64,000 bases of DNA from Bradyrhizobium diazoefficiens (GTDB lineage: Bacteria; Pseudomonadota; Alphaproteobacteria; Rhizobiales; Xanthobacteraceae): positions 5,050,501-5,114,500 of the forward strand of contig NZ_CP067102.1 of the NCBI RefSeq assembly GCF_016616885.1. Reading direction: 5' to 3'. The position numbers and the translations under genes were made by a program. The notes beneath the pieces were generated by a model. The model saw nothing but the letters and a program-made list of their open reading frames with translations, searched no databases and was not told where the DNA came from. This document shows, piece after piece, positions 18,120 through 27,552 of this stretch (its first letter is position 1; each line of letters begins with the position of its first letter).

Positions 18120-19367
18120 TCACCAGTAGGGCAGCGCCGGCGGCTTTTCGGCATTGGCCTTCGGCCATACCGAGACGTAGTTCTCGCCGTCCTGAAGCTG
18201 GATGATGGCACCGGACGCCAGGATGTTCTGGCCCTTGTCGTCGAACTTCACGCCCTTGTAGCCGATCATGAGCTGATCGGCCTTCAGGTCCGTCGCCTTC
18301 AGTGCGGCCTGGACCTTGGCAGGATCGGTCGAGCCGGCGCGGTCGATGGCGTCGGCCAGCACGAAGAAGCCCTGCATCTGACGGGCGACCGTGTCGTCCA
18401 TCTCCTCGCCGCTCTTCTTCTTGTACATGTCGGCGATGACGGCCGACGCCGAGCCCGGCGGTCCGACGACCCAGGACGAGCGGTTGAACACGCCCTGCGA
18501 GATCTTGCCGACCGCCTTGATGAAGGACGGGTCGGAATAGCCGGCATCGTCGGCAAGCAGGATCGCCGGCTTGTAGTCGAGCGACTGCATGGTCTTGGCG
18601 AACAGGATCGCATCCGACGTGTAGCTGATCATGATGATCACGTCGGGCTTCTTGTCCTTGAGCTGGAGCACCTGGCCCTGCACGTCGGTCGCGTTGACGG
18701 GATAGGCGACGTCGAGCGCGACCGGCTGCCCCTTCTCCTTGAAGGCGGCGCTGATCGTGTTGGCGACCGAGGTGCCGTATTCGGTGTTGTCATGGACCAG
18801 CGCGATCGCATCGGTCTTGGCGCCGGTCGCCTTCACGTCGGCGAGGAAATCAACGTAGATCTTGGCGAAATCCGTCGCGATCGGCGTGGTGCGGAAGAAC
18901 CATTTGAAGCCGCGCTCGGTGAGATTGGCGGCAACCGATTCCGAATTCAGGAAGGGAATGCCGTATTTCTCGGCGATGGCGCTCGATGTCAGCGTCACCC
19001 CGGATTGATACGAGCCGAACACGGCCGCGACCTTGTCCTCCGTGATCAGGCGCAACGCCTGGTTCTGCCCCGTCGCCGGGTTGCCCTGGTTGTCGGCGAA
19101 GACCGCCTCGATCTTGGCGCCGCCAAGGCCGGCAACGCCTGCGTTCTTGGCCAGCGGCAAATTGCCGAACTCGGGATGGGCGTTGTTGATGATGTCCATG
19201 GCGACTTCGAGCGCCGCCTTAGCGTGCGCGCCGATCGAGGCAGTGCCGCCCGACATCGGCATGATGACGCCGATCTTGACCACCTTGTCCTCGGCGCGCG
19301 CGCCGGCCGCGAACGCAAGGGTCAGCGCGGCCGCGCCAAGCAGCCCCGTGACGTGCTTCAATGTCAT
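18120..19367 (-). CDS. LivK-type ABC transporter substrate-binding protein
   Basis: A 415-residue periplasmic binding protein of the leucine-binding (Peripla_BP_6) fold. ATG 19367 gives the signal peptide TLKHVTGLLGAAALTLAFAAGARA; a GGAGG-type site lies 9 nt upstream. The open frame begins at 19397, which is less likely. The mature part opens with KVVKIGVIMPMSGGTASIGAHAK. In Rhizobiales this family binds amino acids, amides, aromatic acids and others, so the ligand cannot be read from sequence. It heads the operon with livHMGF. The neighbouring iol genes do not prove a link to inositol. Confidence 0.88.
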   Translation of the reverse strand: MTLKHVTGLLGAAALTLAFAAGARAEDKVVKIGVIMPMSGGTASIGAHAKAALEVAMDIINNAHPEFGNLPLAKNAGVAGLGGAKIEAVFADNQGNPATGQNQALRLITEDKVAAVFGSYQSGVTLTSSAIAEKYGIPFLNSESVAANLTERGFKWFFRTTPIATDFAKIYVDFLADVKATGAKTDAIALVHDNTEYGTSVANTISAAFKEKGQPVALDVAYPVNATDVQGQVLQLKDKKPDVIIMISYTSDAILFAKTMQSLDYKPAILLADDAGYSDPSFIKAVGKISQGVFNRSSWVVGPPGSASAVIADMYKKKSGEEMDDTVARQMQGFFVLADAIDRAGSTDPAKVQAALKATDLKADQLMIGYKGVKFDDKGQNILASGAIIQLQDGENYVSVWPKANAEKPPALPYW

Positions 19368-19607
19368 GAAATCAGACCTCCCAAAGGGTTTCCCCAACCA
19401 AGATTTTTTGGAAAGCTTAGGCGTAGCACCGCTTCCGTTTGATTATGCCTGGCGACGAGAGGATGGCATGCCAGCGGAGCACCGGCAAGGTGAAACGGGC
19501 TGCGACGATGCTGCACAAGGAAAGCAGCGATTACGCAACGTGCGGCGTGCGTTCTATCTGGCTTCGTTTATCTCACGCAAGGCAACTGCTGCGGCGCGCC
19601 TCCGGGC

Positions 19608-20507
19608 TTAGGCAAGCCCGGCCTCCTTCAAGCTCTTCTTCAGATGGGCGATCCCCTTCTTGGCATAGGTCAGCGGATGCGCCTTCTGCGGATCCTGCTC
19701 CGCCTCGACGACAACCCAACCGGAATAGCGCGGCAGCTCGCGGAGCACCGCGGGGTAATCGACCATGCCGTCGCCGGGCACGGTGTAGACGCCGAGATCG
19801 CTGCCCTGCCCCAACACCGCATCGAGGAAGCTCCAATCCTCGCGACGCGCCTGCTCCATCACCGCCTGACGCACATCCTTGGCGGGGAAATGGCTGATGC
19901 GGGCGCGGTAGCGCCGGGCCAGCGCAGCGGGATCGGCACCGCCCCAAGTGGCGTGGCCGGTGTCGAGCAGGAGGTGAACCGCCGCGCCGGTCGCCGCCAT
20001 GAAGGCGTCGATATCCGCCGCACTCTCCACGATGGTGCCGATGTGATGATGATAGACCAGCCTGACGCCCTCGGCGAGCGTACGCTCCGCCACCTGCGTG
20101 ATGCGGCGGCCGAACTCCGTCCAGTCGCTCACCTTCATCACCGGCCGCTGCGATAGCGGCTTGCTGCGATCGCCGTGGATTGCATTCGAGGTCTCGGCGA
20201 AGACCAGCACGGTCGATCCCATCGCCTTCAGCAGATCGAGATGCGGGCGCAGATGCCGCATCTCCTCATCGGCATCACGCCGCAGAAGCTCTGCCGAATA
20301 CCAGCCGGAGATGCAGGCCATACCGAACGGCGCGAGCGCAGCCTTCAGCGCTTGCGGCTCGCGCGGAAATTTGTGACCCAGCTCCATGCCCTCGAAGCCC
20401 GCCTCGCGCACCTCGGCCAGGCACGTCTCGAGCGGTGTCGTACCACCAATCTCTTGCAGGTCGTCGTTCGATCAGCCGATGGGATTGGCGCCGATACGGA
20501 TGGGCAT
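19608..20507 (-). pseudogene. iolE: Myo-inosose-2 dehydratase IolE, in-frame TGA at codon 12
   Basis: The conserved protein is a TIM-barrel sugar-phosphate-isomerase-like enzyme that converts 2-keto-myo-inositol to 3D-trihydroxycyclohexanedione, just before IolD. The full frame starts at ATG 20507 and reads MPIRIGANPIG-stop-SNDDLQEIGG, where other IolE proteins have GANPIGWSNDD: a TGG tryptophan codon appears as TGA at 20472-20474. Downstream the frame is intact for 287 codons, with HHHIGTIVES, LLLDTGHATWGG, HFPAKDVR and PGDGMVDY. Restart at GTG 20411 or ATG 20387 would lose the first beta strand of the barrel. It lies 15 bp after iolD. This is a recent null mutation, a read-through case or a sequencing error. 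Confidence 0.75.
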
Positions 20508-20522
20508 GTCGTCCTCGTTCGA

Positions 20523-22364
20523 TCAGTAATTGCGGCGCGCGAGCGCCTCGACATAATTGTGCCTTGCGGCCTCGACCTCGGCGCGATCCGAGACCTCGGG
20601 CACCGCCACATCCCACCAATGGCCGCCGGCATCGGTCGAGCGCAGCGGATCGGTGTCGATCACGACGACGCTGGTCCGATCGTGCCGTCGCGCCTCGTCG
20701 AGCGCCGCTTCCAGTTCGGTGATGCCCGCGACCTTGCGCGCGATCGCCCCCATCGCGGCGGCGTGGGCTGCGAAGTCGATCGCGGGCAGCGTCTCGTGAC
20801 GGGCGTCGCGTAGGAGGTTGTTGAACGAGGCGCCGCCGGTCGCGTTCTGGAGCCGGTTGATGCAGCCGAAGCCGCGGTTGTCGAGCACGACGATGATGAG
20901 CTTGGCGCCCAGCATCACCGACGTTGCGATCTCGGAATTCATCATCAGGTAGGAACCGTCGCCGACCATCACGACGACCTCGCGCGCCGGATCGGCGAGC
21001 TTGACGCCCAGCCCGCCGGCGATCTCGTAGCCCATGCAGGAATAGCCGTATTCCATGTGGTAGCCGCCGGGCGCGCCGGGCTGCCAGAGCTTGTGCAACT
21101 CGCCGGGCAAGCCGCCGGCAGCGCAGAGCACGACGTCGCTCGGCCGGCTGCGGCGGTGAACGGCACCGATGATTTGAGCATCGCTCGGCAAGGTTTCGTT
21201 GCCAGCCGCGGTGTAGCGCGCAGCCGTTTTCAGCCAAGCCGTGCGGCCGGTCCTGGCCTGTTCGGTCCAGCCGGCAGGGGCCGCCCACCCCTGAAGCATG
21301 GCGCCGAGGTCTGCCAGACCGACCTTCGCATCGGCGACGAGTGGTTGCGCACGGTGCTTGCCGGCATCGAAAGCCTGCGTATTGAGGCCGACGATGCGGC
21401 ATGCGGGATCGGCAAAGAGCGAGCGCGAGCCGGTGGTGAAATCCTGCAGCCGGGTGCCGATCGCAAGAACGAGATCGGCCTGCCGCGCCACATCGTTGGC
21501 CGCGCCCGTGCCGGTAACGCCGATCGCGCCGAGATTGAGCGGATGGTCGTGAGGCAGCGCGCTCTTGCCTCCTTGCGTTTCCGCGACCGGGATGCCGTGC
21601 GCCGTGCAGAAGGCTGTGAGATCGCCTTCCGCCCCACTGTAGAGGACGCCGCCGCCGGCGACGACGAGCGGACGCCTGGCCGCCTTGATCAGGGCTATGG
21701 CTTGCGCCAACTGCGTCCTGTCGGCCCGCGGCCGGCGCGGCTGCCAGACGCGCTCGGCGAAGAACCAGTCGGGATAATCGAAGGCTTCGGTCTGCACGTC
21801 CTGGCAGAGCGCAAGCGTCACGGGGCCGCATTCGGCCGTATCCGTCAGCACCTGCATCGCGCGCTCGAAGGCGGGCATGATCTGCTCGGGCCGGGTGATG
21901 CGGTCGAAATAACGCGAGATGGGCCGGAAGCAGTCATTGGCGGAGACGGTCCCGTCGCCGAAATCCTCAACTTGCTGCAACACCGGATCAGGGCGGCGTC
22001 CGGCGAAGACGTCGCCCGGCAGCAGCAACACCGGCAGGCGATTGACGTGCGCGACGGCAGCGGCCGTCACCATATTGGTCGCGCCAGGCCCGATCGAGCT
22101 CGTCACCGCCATCATGCGCCGGCGGCGCGAGGCCTTGGCGAAGGCGATCGCGGCATGGGCCATCGCCTGCTCATTATGGGCGCGCAAGGTCGGCAGGCGG
22201 TCGCGCGCGGCATACAGCGCCTCGCCGAGGCCCGCCACATTGCCATGCCCGAAGATCGCCCAGACCCCGGCGAAGAGCGGCAGCTCCTGCCCGTCGACCA
22301 CCGTCTTCTGCGCAGCCATCGCGGCGATGAGCGCCTGCGCCATGGTGAGCTTCATCGTCCCCAT
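20523..22364 (-). CDS. iolD: 3D-(3,5/4)-trihydroxycyclohexane-1,2-dione hydrolase IolD
   Basis: A thiamine-diphosphate-dependent enzyme of about 613 residues that opens the cyclohexane ring in myo-inositol catabolism. GGGAG precedes the tandem ATG codons 22367/22364, so one of these is the start; the open frame reaches 22403. The N-terminal pyrimidine-binding domain includes ELPLFAGVWAIFGHGNVAGLGEAL, and the C-terminal cofactor domain carries GDGSYLMMNSEI followed by LDNRGFGCINRLQN. Length is normal for IolD. It precedes iolE and is divergent from iolG across a 307-bp region with an RpiR-like palindrome. Confidence 0.93.
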   Translation of the reverse strand: MGTMKLTMAQALIAAMAAQKTVVDGQELPLFAGVWAIFGHGNVAGLGEALYAARDRLPTLRAHNEQAMAHAAIAFAKASRRRRMMAVTSSIGPGATNMVTAAAVAHVNRLPVLLLPGDVFAGRRPDPVLQQVEDFGDGTVSANDCFRPISRYFDRITRPEQIMPAFERAMQVLTDTAECGPVTLALCQDVQTEAFDYPDWFFAERVWQPRRPRADRTQLAQAIALIKAARRPLVVAGGGVLYSGAEGDLTAFCTAHGIPVAETQGGKSALPHDHPLNLGAIGVTGTGAANDVARQADLVLAIGTRLQDFTTGSRSLFADPACRIVGLNTQAFDAGKHRAQPLVADAKVGLADLGAMLQGWAAPAGWTEQARTGRTAWLKTAARYTAAGNETLPSDAQIIGAVHRRSRPSDVVLCAAGGLPGELHKLWQPGAPGGYHMEYGYSCMGYEIAGGLGVKLADPAREVVVMVGDGSYLMMNSEIATSVMLGAKLIIVVLDNRGFGCINRLQNATGGASFNNLLRDARHETLPAIDFAAHAAAMGAIARKVAGITELEAALDEARRHDRTSVVVIDTDPLRSTDAGGHWWDVAVPEVSDRAEVEAARHNYVEALARRNY

Positions 22365-22671
22365 CATCTGCTCCCGTTCGGCAACGCTCGTGCCCGCTCG
22401 CACAATCGTGTCGCGAATGCGTCGTAGTCCGATCTGACATGATTCTGCGACGCGGCGGGGGACATCGAGACGGGCAGGCTCCAGCCTTGACTTGGCGGCG
22501 CAGAGAATGAAATGCTTGTTTCATTAGTCAAGCAAGAGAAAAAGAACATGCCGTGTAGGGAGTGAGCTGAAGTGGTTGAAGCGAGCGCTGATCGACCGCG
22601 CCAACATTGATTTCGACCGGAACTTTCTCGGTGCCGATGACACACAAGCGCCGGGGTTGCCTTACACGGAC
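22365..22671. other. Divergent iolD/iolG control region
   Basis: About 307 bp between the starts of iolD and iolG. The only strong signal I see is the inverted repeat at 22506-22525. The iolG reading frame is open to 22576 but that extension has no family similarity. Confidence 0.6.
22506..22525. promoter_or_regulatory. Palindrome resembling an RpiR/IolR operator
   Basis: A perfect inverted repeat AATGAAA-N6-TTTCATT lies between divergent iol transcription units. RpiR-type IolR of Sinorhizobium is known to use GGAA-N6-TTCC, the same arm spacing. No iolR gene is in the window, so the regulator would act from elsewhere. Confidence 0.5.
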
Positions 22672-23676
22672 ATGATGATGACAATGCAGTTTGGACTTCT
22701 CGGCGCCGGCAGGATCGGGCGCATTCACGGGCTCAATGTCGCGGCGCGCGGCGATGCACGGCTCGTCGCGGTGGCCGACGCCTTGGCCGAGGCGGCATCC
22801 TCGCTGGCGCAGGCTGCAGATGCCAAAGTGGCCGATGCGAGTGCGATTATCGGCGATGCCGGCATCGATGCCATCCTGATCTGCACGCCGACCGACACCC
22901 ATGCCGACTTGATCGAAGCCGCCGTCGCGGCCGGCAAGGCGGTGTTCTGCGAGAAGCCGGTCGATCTTGATTCAGACCGGATCCGCCGCTGCCTGGCCAC
23001 GGTCGAGAAGACGGGCAAGCCTCTGATGATCGGCTTCAACCGCCGCTTCGATCCGAACTTCGCGGCGTTGGAAAAGCGGCTGCGCCAGGGCGAGGCCGGC
23101 GAGATCGAGATCGTCAGCATCATCTCGCGCGATCCCGGACCGCCGCCGGTCGACTATGTAAGGCGGTCGGGCGGACTTTTCCGCGACATGATGATCCATG
23201 ATTTCGACATGGCGCGCTTCCTGCTGGCGGAGGAGCCGGTCGAGGTCTTCGCGCTCGGCTCGGCGCTGGTAGACAAGGCCATCGGCGAAGCGGGCGACGT
23301 CGATACCGCCGCGGTGCTGATGAAGACCGCGAGCGGACGCATCGCGCAGATCTCGAATTCGCGCCGTGCCACCTACGGCTACGACCAGCGCGTGGAAGTG
23401 CATGGCTCGAAGGGAATGCTGAGGGCCGGCAACATCCACGAGACAACCGTCGAGATCGCCACCGGCCAGGGTTTTCGCGCCGATCCGGTGCAGAACTTCT
23501 TCCTCGAACGCTATGCCGCCGCCTATCGCGCCGAGCTCGCGGCCTTCATCGCCGCCTGCACCGGCAAGTCTGCGCCCTCTCCCACCGGTCTCGACGGGCT
23601 GCGCGCTCAGATGCTCGCCGATGCAGCCACTGAATCGGCCCGTACTGGCCGCCCTGTCACCATCAAGGCCGCCTGA
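22672..23676 (+). CDS. iolG: Inositol 2-dehydrogenase IolG (Gfo/Idh/MocA family)
   Basis: A protein of about 334 residues that oxidises myo-inositol to 2-keto-myo-inositol with NAD. The Rossmann motif GLLGAGRIGRIHG is at the N-terminus, followed by the catalytic-lysine motif CEKPVD and the active-site IHDFDMARF segment. Start choice is among ATG 22672, 22675, 22678 and 22684; a GGA at 22668-22670 suits 22678. It is followed within 2 bp by the inositol-monophosphatase family gene and is divergent from iolD/iolE. iolA, iolB and iolC are not in the window. Confidence 0.9.
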   Translation: MMMTMQFGLLGAGRIGRIHGLNVAARGDARLVAVADALAEAASSLAQAADAKVADASAIIGDAGIDAILICTPTDTHADLIEAAVAAGKAVFCEKPVDLDSDRIRRCLATVEKTGKPLMIGFNRRFDPNFAALEKRLRQGEAGEIEIVSIISRDPGPPPVDYVRRSGGLFRDMMIHDFDMARFLLAEEPVEVFALGSALVDKAIGEAGDVDTAAVLMKTASGRIAQISNSRRATYGYDQRVEVHGSKGMLRAGNIHETTVEIATGQGFRADPVQNFFLERYAAAYRAELAAFIAACTGKSAPSPTGLDGLRAQMLADAATESARTGRPVTIKAA

Positions 23677-23678
23677 CC

Positions 23679-24461
23679 ATGACGCCTGCCGAACTGATGC
23701 TGCGGCGCTACGCGGCCCAGGGCCTCGTCGCCGAGGCGGGGCGCATGGCGCTCGACTATTTCGGACGCAAGGAAAGTCTCGGCGTCACGATGAAGGGGAC
23801 CCAGGATTGGCTCACCGTCGCCGACGGCGCCGTCGAGGATTTTTTGCGTGCACGGCTCGCAGAGCTTTTCCCTGGCGACACCGTGATCGGCGAGGAAGGC
23901 GGCGGCGAGGCCAGCGATGCGGTGTGGATCCTGGATCCGATCGACGGCACGTCGAACTTCGCACGTGGCGATCGCAACTGGTGCATCTCCATGGGCTTCC
24001 TGCTGAACCGCGAGCCCACGATCGGCGTCGTCGCCGCACCGGCGCTGGACGAGCTCTATGTCGCGCAACGTGGCCAGGGCGCGACGCTGAACGGGCAGCC
24101 GATCGCCGTCTCAGGCGCCGATGACATCCGCCGCGCCTATATCGAACTGGGTTGGTCGGCCCGTATCCCCTCGCAGCGCTATCTCGACATGATCGGCCGC
24201 GGTTATGCCGCCGGCTGCTCGATCAAGCGCGGGAGCTCGGGCACGCTGGGCCTCTGCCACGTCGCGAACGGGCGCACCGACGCCTATGCCGAGCTGCATA
24301 TCAACGCCTGGGACGTCGCCGCCGGCATTGTGATCGTCAGCGAGGCCGGCGGCTGGGCCAACGACTTCTTCGCCGGTGACGGCATCAGCAAGGGCAATCC
24401 GATTCTGTGCTGCACGCCGGCGCTGGCATCGCAGCTCAGCGAGATCACGGGGATTTCCTGA
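23679..24461 (+). CDS. Inositol monophosphatase family phosphatase
   Basis: A 260-residue magnesium-dependent phosphatase. The family motifs are in order: the metal-binding Glu in GEEGGGE, the LDPIDGTSNF loop, and INAWDVAAGIVIVSEAGG. Substrates in this family include inositol-1-phosphate and histidinol phosphate. Its position 2 bp after iolG suggests a role linked to inositol, for example releasing myo-inositol from a phosphate ester, but this is inference from context. Confidence 0.88.
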   Translation: MTPAELMLRRYAAQGLVAEAGRMALDYFGRKESLGVTMKGTQDWLTVADGAVEDFLRARLAELFPGDTVIGEEGGGEASDAVWILDPIDGTSNFARGDRNWCISMGFLLNREPTIGVVAAPALDELYVAQRGQGATLNGQPIAVSGADDIRRAYIELGWSARIPSQRYLDMIGRGYAAGCSIKRGSSGTLGLCHVANGRTDAYAELHINAWDVAAGIVIVSEAGGWANDFFAGDGISKGNPILCCTPALASQLSEITGIS

Positions 24462-24509
24462 CCGGCGTGACACTTGTTGCTGTGGTGCGGTGGAGCAGCA
24501 CTAGCTTAC

Positions 24510-24875
24510 TTACGAAGCCCGCTCATCACGTGCTTGAAGCAGCGTCGTGAAACCACCATAGATCATGCGCTTGCCGTCGAACGGCATGTCGGAGCCCTTG
24601 AGACGCGGATCGGCCATCACCTTGGCGTTGACCGCATCGCGGCTCGCGCGATCGCGGTAGACGATCCACGAGAACACCACGACTTCATCCTCCGTCGCCA
24701 TCACCGCGCGCGGAAAGGATGTGAGCTCGCCATAGGGAACGTCATCGCCGATGCATTCGACATAGTCGAGCGCGTCGTACTCCATCCATACCGCGCAAGC
24801 CGTTCGGGCCAGCGCCTTGTAGGCCTCGATCTTGTCCTTGCGCACCGCCAGCACGAAACCATCAACATAGGGCAT
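24510..24875 (-). CDS. DUF1428 family protein
   Basis: A 121-residue protein of the DUF1428 (YbaA-like) family, recognised by the N-terminal MPYVDGFVLAVRKDKIEAYKALA, the central YVECIGDDVPYGELTSFP and WIVYRDRASRDAVNAKVMADPRL. It folds as a dimeric alpha/beta barrel in solved relatives; the function is unknown. ATG 24875 begins the conserved part, and an extension to 24959 is unlikely. Confidence 0.85.
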   Translation of the reverse strand: MPYVDGFVLAVRKDKIEAYKALARTACAVWMEYDALDYVECIGDDVPYGELTSFPRAVMATEDEVVVFSWIVYRDRASRDAVNAKVMADPRLKGSDMPFDGKRMIYGGFTTLLQARDERAS

Positions 24876-25027
24876 CACGGATCTCCTTGGGTTGTACGTC
24901 CCAAGGACGATTAGATGCGGCCCGATCCGACTGGCGATGGCAATGTCGGGATGAGGCAAACCGTCGCGATCCGCGCCACGGCAGGCCGCCGGATAGTGGC
25001 GATTCAGAGCTTAGGAGCGCCTGAAAT

Positions 25028-25101
25028 TGGCTGGGGAACTAGGATTCGAACCTAGACAAACAGAGTCAGAGTCTGTTGTGCTACCGTTACACCATTCCCC
25101 A
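25028..25101 (-). tRNA. tRNA-Gln (anticodon CTG)
   Basis: A 74-nt cloverleaf on the minus strand: acceptor stem TGGGGAA/TTCCCCA, anticodon arm with 5-bp stem and loop CTCTGAC (anticodon at 25067-25069), T-arm with GGTTCGAATCC, and an encoded CCA end at 25028-25030. It reads CAG codons. No integrase or attachment duplication is visible next to it. Confidence 0.95.
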
Positions 25102-25370
25102 ACGGAATAGTCGAACAAATTCAATGCCTTACTGATTTGTCCGACTGTGGCCGGAAGCGCGTTTGGCGCAAATCACGGCTCAGGCGTGGCAGGGTTCTAC
25201 CTGCTCAGCCCTAGGCTGGCAAGCGCGGCTGTGCACGGATCACAGCGCAGCCGCCCTCACCTCAAGCATACGCCCTACCGAGGCAAGACCAAGCCACATC
25301 GATCTCATCGAAGTTTTCTCTACTCTTACAGTGTTGTTGTTGAGTTGCCGCGAGCGCGCGGCGGAGATGG

Positions 25371-26501
25371 CTAGAATGCGACCTCGTACATGTTCAGGAT
25401 CGCATCCCGGCTCAAATCGCGCGGATTGTGGTCGAGCAGGCGGCGAATGGCATGAGCCTCGTCGGCCATCACGCCGAGATCATTCCTGGGCACGCCGAGG
25501 GTCGACAGCCGCATCTCGACGCCGAGATCTTTGCAGAAGGCGTAGGTTGCATCGAACGCAAGCTTCGGATCGCGCTGCTCCGGCAGGCCGAGCGCGCCGA
25601 GCACCGCGACCGTCTTCGCCTCGACCGCCGGCATGTTGAACGCGAGCGTATGCGGAAAGATCATCGCGCAGGCGAGACCGTGGGCAATGTGATGGCGCGT
25701 GCCGAGCGGATAGGCGACCGCGTGTCCAGCGGTGGTGTTCACCGGCCCCAGGCAGTAGCCGCCATACAGCGAGGCCAGCGACAGACCGGCGCGCGCCTCG
25801 CGATCGTCGCCATCGGCCACTGCGCGCGCGAGATAGCGCCCGACCAGCCGCGCGCCCTCGAGCGCATAGAGGTCGATCGTCGGATGCGCCTTGCGGCTGG
25901 TATAGGCCTCGACGCAATGCGCCAGCGCATCGACGCCGGTGGCCGCCGTGATCTCCTTCGGCACAGTCATCGTGAGATCGGGATCGACGATGGCGATATC
26001 GGCCAGCATGAAGCGGCTCTGGACCGCCTGCTTGTTCTGGCTGACGGGATCGGTGACCAGCGCGCGGGTGCCGGCCTCGCTCCCGGTACCCGAGGTGGTC
26101 GGGATCTGCATCAGCGCAACGCTGCGGCCGGCCACCTTCTCCGGTCCGACGATATCGGCAAACGCGACGTCACCAGTGCACATCACCGCGACCAGCTTGG
26201 CGAGATCCATCGCGCTGCCGCCGCCAAAGCCGACGACGAGATCGGGCTTGACGTCGCGCGCCATCGCGACTGCCTTCTCGAGATTGGGCAGATCCGGCTC
26301 GGGCTTCACCTTGCCGAACACTTTCACTGCGCCCGGCAGCGCCAGCGCGTCGACCCGGCGCGCATTGAAGGGATCGGAGATCACCAGCGGCCGCTTGGCG
26401 CCGATCCGCTCGGCGAAGCGCGCTGCAGCGGTGATCGTGCCGTTGCCGAACTCCAGGATGGTGGGGCGGAGGATTTCGATGGGCGTGAAGGCGTTGGTCA
26501 T
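25371..26501 (-). CDS. Iron-containing alcohol dehydrogenase
   Basis: A 376-residue group III metal-dependent dehydrogenase. It has the NAD-binding GFGGGSAMDLAKL motif and the iron-binding histidines in LAHCVEAYTS and HAVAYPLGTRHHIAHG. ATG 26501 (MTNAFTPIEILRP) starts 13 bp after the pdxA2 stop; a longer frame to 26558 overlaps pdxA2. The family includes maleylacetate reductases and diol or lactaldehyde dehydrogenases. In this operon a role on a short hydroxy-acid or sugar-acid intermediate is inferred. Confidence 0.88.
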   Translation of the reverse strand: MTNAFTPIEILRPTILEFGNGTITAAARFAERIGAKRPLVISDPFNARRVDALALPGAVKVFGKVKPEPDLPNLEKAVAMARDVKPDLVVGFGGGSAMDLAKLVAVMCTGDVAFADIVGPEKVAGRSVALMQIPTTSGTGSEAGTRALVTDPVSQNKQAVQSRFMLADIAIVDPDLTMTVPKEITAATGVDALAHCVEAYTSRKAHPTIDLYALEGARLVGRYLARAVADGDDREARAGLSLASLYGGYCLGPVNTTAGHAVAYPLGTRHHIAHGLACAMIFPHTLAFNMPAVEAKTVAVLGALGLPEQRDPKLAFDATYAFCKDLGVEMRLSTLGVPRNDLGVMADEAHAIRRLLDHNPRDLSRDAILNMYEVAF

Positions 26502-26514
26502 CGTGGGCTCGATC

Positions 26515-27552
26515 TCAAGATTTGGATGCGGAGGCACCTGCGGCGAGCCGCTCGGCATAATCGATGGCCTCGATCAGGCTGTGCTCGTTGGCGATGCCCT
26601 TGCCGGCAATGTCGAAGGCAGTGCCGTGATCGACGGAGGTGCGGATGATCGGCAGCCCCAACGTGATGTTGACGCCGGAGAGCTCCTGCCAGCGGCCCGT
26701 GGCGGGATCGACCTGGAAGCCGAGCAGCTTGACCGGGATGTGCCCCTGGTCGTGATACATCGCGACCGCGGCATCGTACTGGCCGGCGCGCAGCTTGACG
26801 AAGATGGTGTCGCCGGGCACGGGTCCGACGACGTCGAGACCGTCGGCGACTGCTTTCGCAATCGTGGGTGCGGAGACGTCGATATCCTGCCGGCCGAACA
26901 GACCGCCCTCGCCGGCATGCGGATTGAGCGCGGCGATCGCGATCTTCGGCTTGGCAATGCCGAGCCGCAGCAGCGCATCGTTGGTGAGGTCGATCACCAT
27001 GCGCAGCCGCTCCGGCGTCAGACGCTTCGGCACGTCCTCCAGCGCCACATGGGTCGAGACATGGCTGACGCGCATGTTGCCGTGAGCCAGCAGCATCACC
27101 GAGCCGCGGACGCCGGTGAGATGTGCGAGCATCTCGGTATGCCCGGGAAAGTGATAGCCGGCCCTGTTGAGGGCTTCCTTGTTCAGCGGCGCCGTGACGA
27201 TGGCTCCGGTTCGGCCGGCCTGGGTGAGCCGGACGCCCTGCTCGATCGCCTTGTAGGCAAAGCGGCCGCCGTCGGCGCTGAGCACGCCGGGCTTGATCGG
27301 ATCGCCCTCGGCGTCGGCTTGGAGGTAGCAGAGGTTGGGCCAGTCGCGATCGTCGGCCGTGACTTGCGGGATCGCAACATCGGCGCCAAGCGCAGCCTTC
27401 GCGCCGTCCAGCGCAGCGCCGCTGCCAATGATCAGCAGGCGCAGATCGCCACTCGCGATCCGCTCCTTTAATCCGACACAGGCCTTGACGATGATCTCCG
27501 GCCCGATCCCGGCGGGATCGCCCATGGTGATGGCAAGATGACGAGAGGTCAT
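26515..27552 (-). CDS. pdxA2: PdxA2-type 4-phospho-acid-sugar dehydrogenase
   Basis: A 345-residue member of the PdxA family. It carries the divalent-metal histidines in HFPGHTEM, HVSTHVALEDVPK and YHDQGHIPVKLLGF. PdxA itself acts in vitamin B6 synthesis, but PdxA2 proteins next to DUF1537 kinases oxidise D-threonate- or D-erythronate-4-phosphate and decarboxylate it to dihydroxyacetone phosphate. The kinase gene immediately upstream, overlapping by 4 bp (ATGA at 27549-27552), makes the PdxA2 assignment the better one. Confidence 0.85.
   Translation of the reverse strand: MTSRHLAITMGDPAGIGPEIIVKACVGLKERIASGDLRLLIIGSGAALDGAKAALGADVAIPQVTADDRDWPNLCYLQADAEGDPIKPGVLSADGGRFAYKAIEQGVRLTQAGRTGAIVTAPLNKEALNRAGYHFPGHTEMLAHLTGVRGSVMLLAHGNMRVSHVSTHVALEDVPKRLTPERLRMVIDLTNDALLRLGIAKPKIAIAALNPHAGEGGLFGRQDIDVSAPTIAKAVADGLDVVGPVPGDTIFVKLRAGQYDAAVAMYHDQGHIPVKLLGFQVDPATGRWQELSGVNITLGLPIIRTSVDHGTAFDIAGKGIANEHSLIEAIDYAERLAAGASASKS

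Noticed and set aside
20472..20474. The TGA in iolE as a selenocysteine codon.
   Set aside because: The family residue at this place is Trp, not Cys, and I see no SECIS-like hairpin just after the codon; a nonsense change or sequencing error is simpler.
25028..25371. tRNA-Gln as an integration site with an adjacent genomic island.
   Set aside because: No integrase, no visible duplication of the tRNA 3' end and no transposase nearby; the 269 bp after it look like plain intergenic DNA, and the 75-codon frame there (25147-25374) has no convincing start or similarity.
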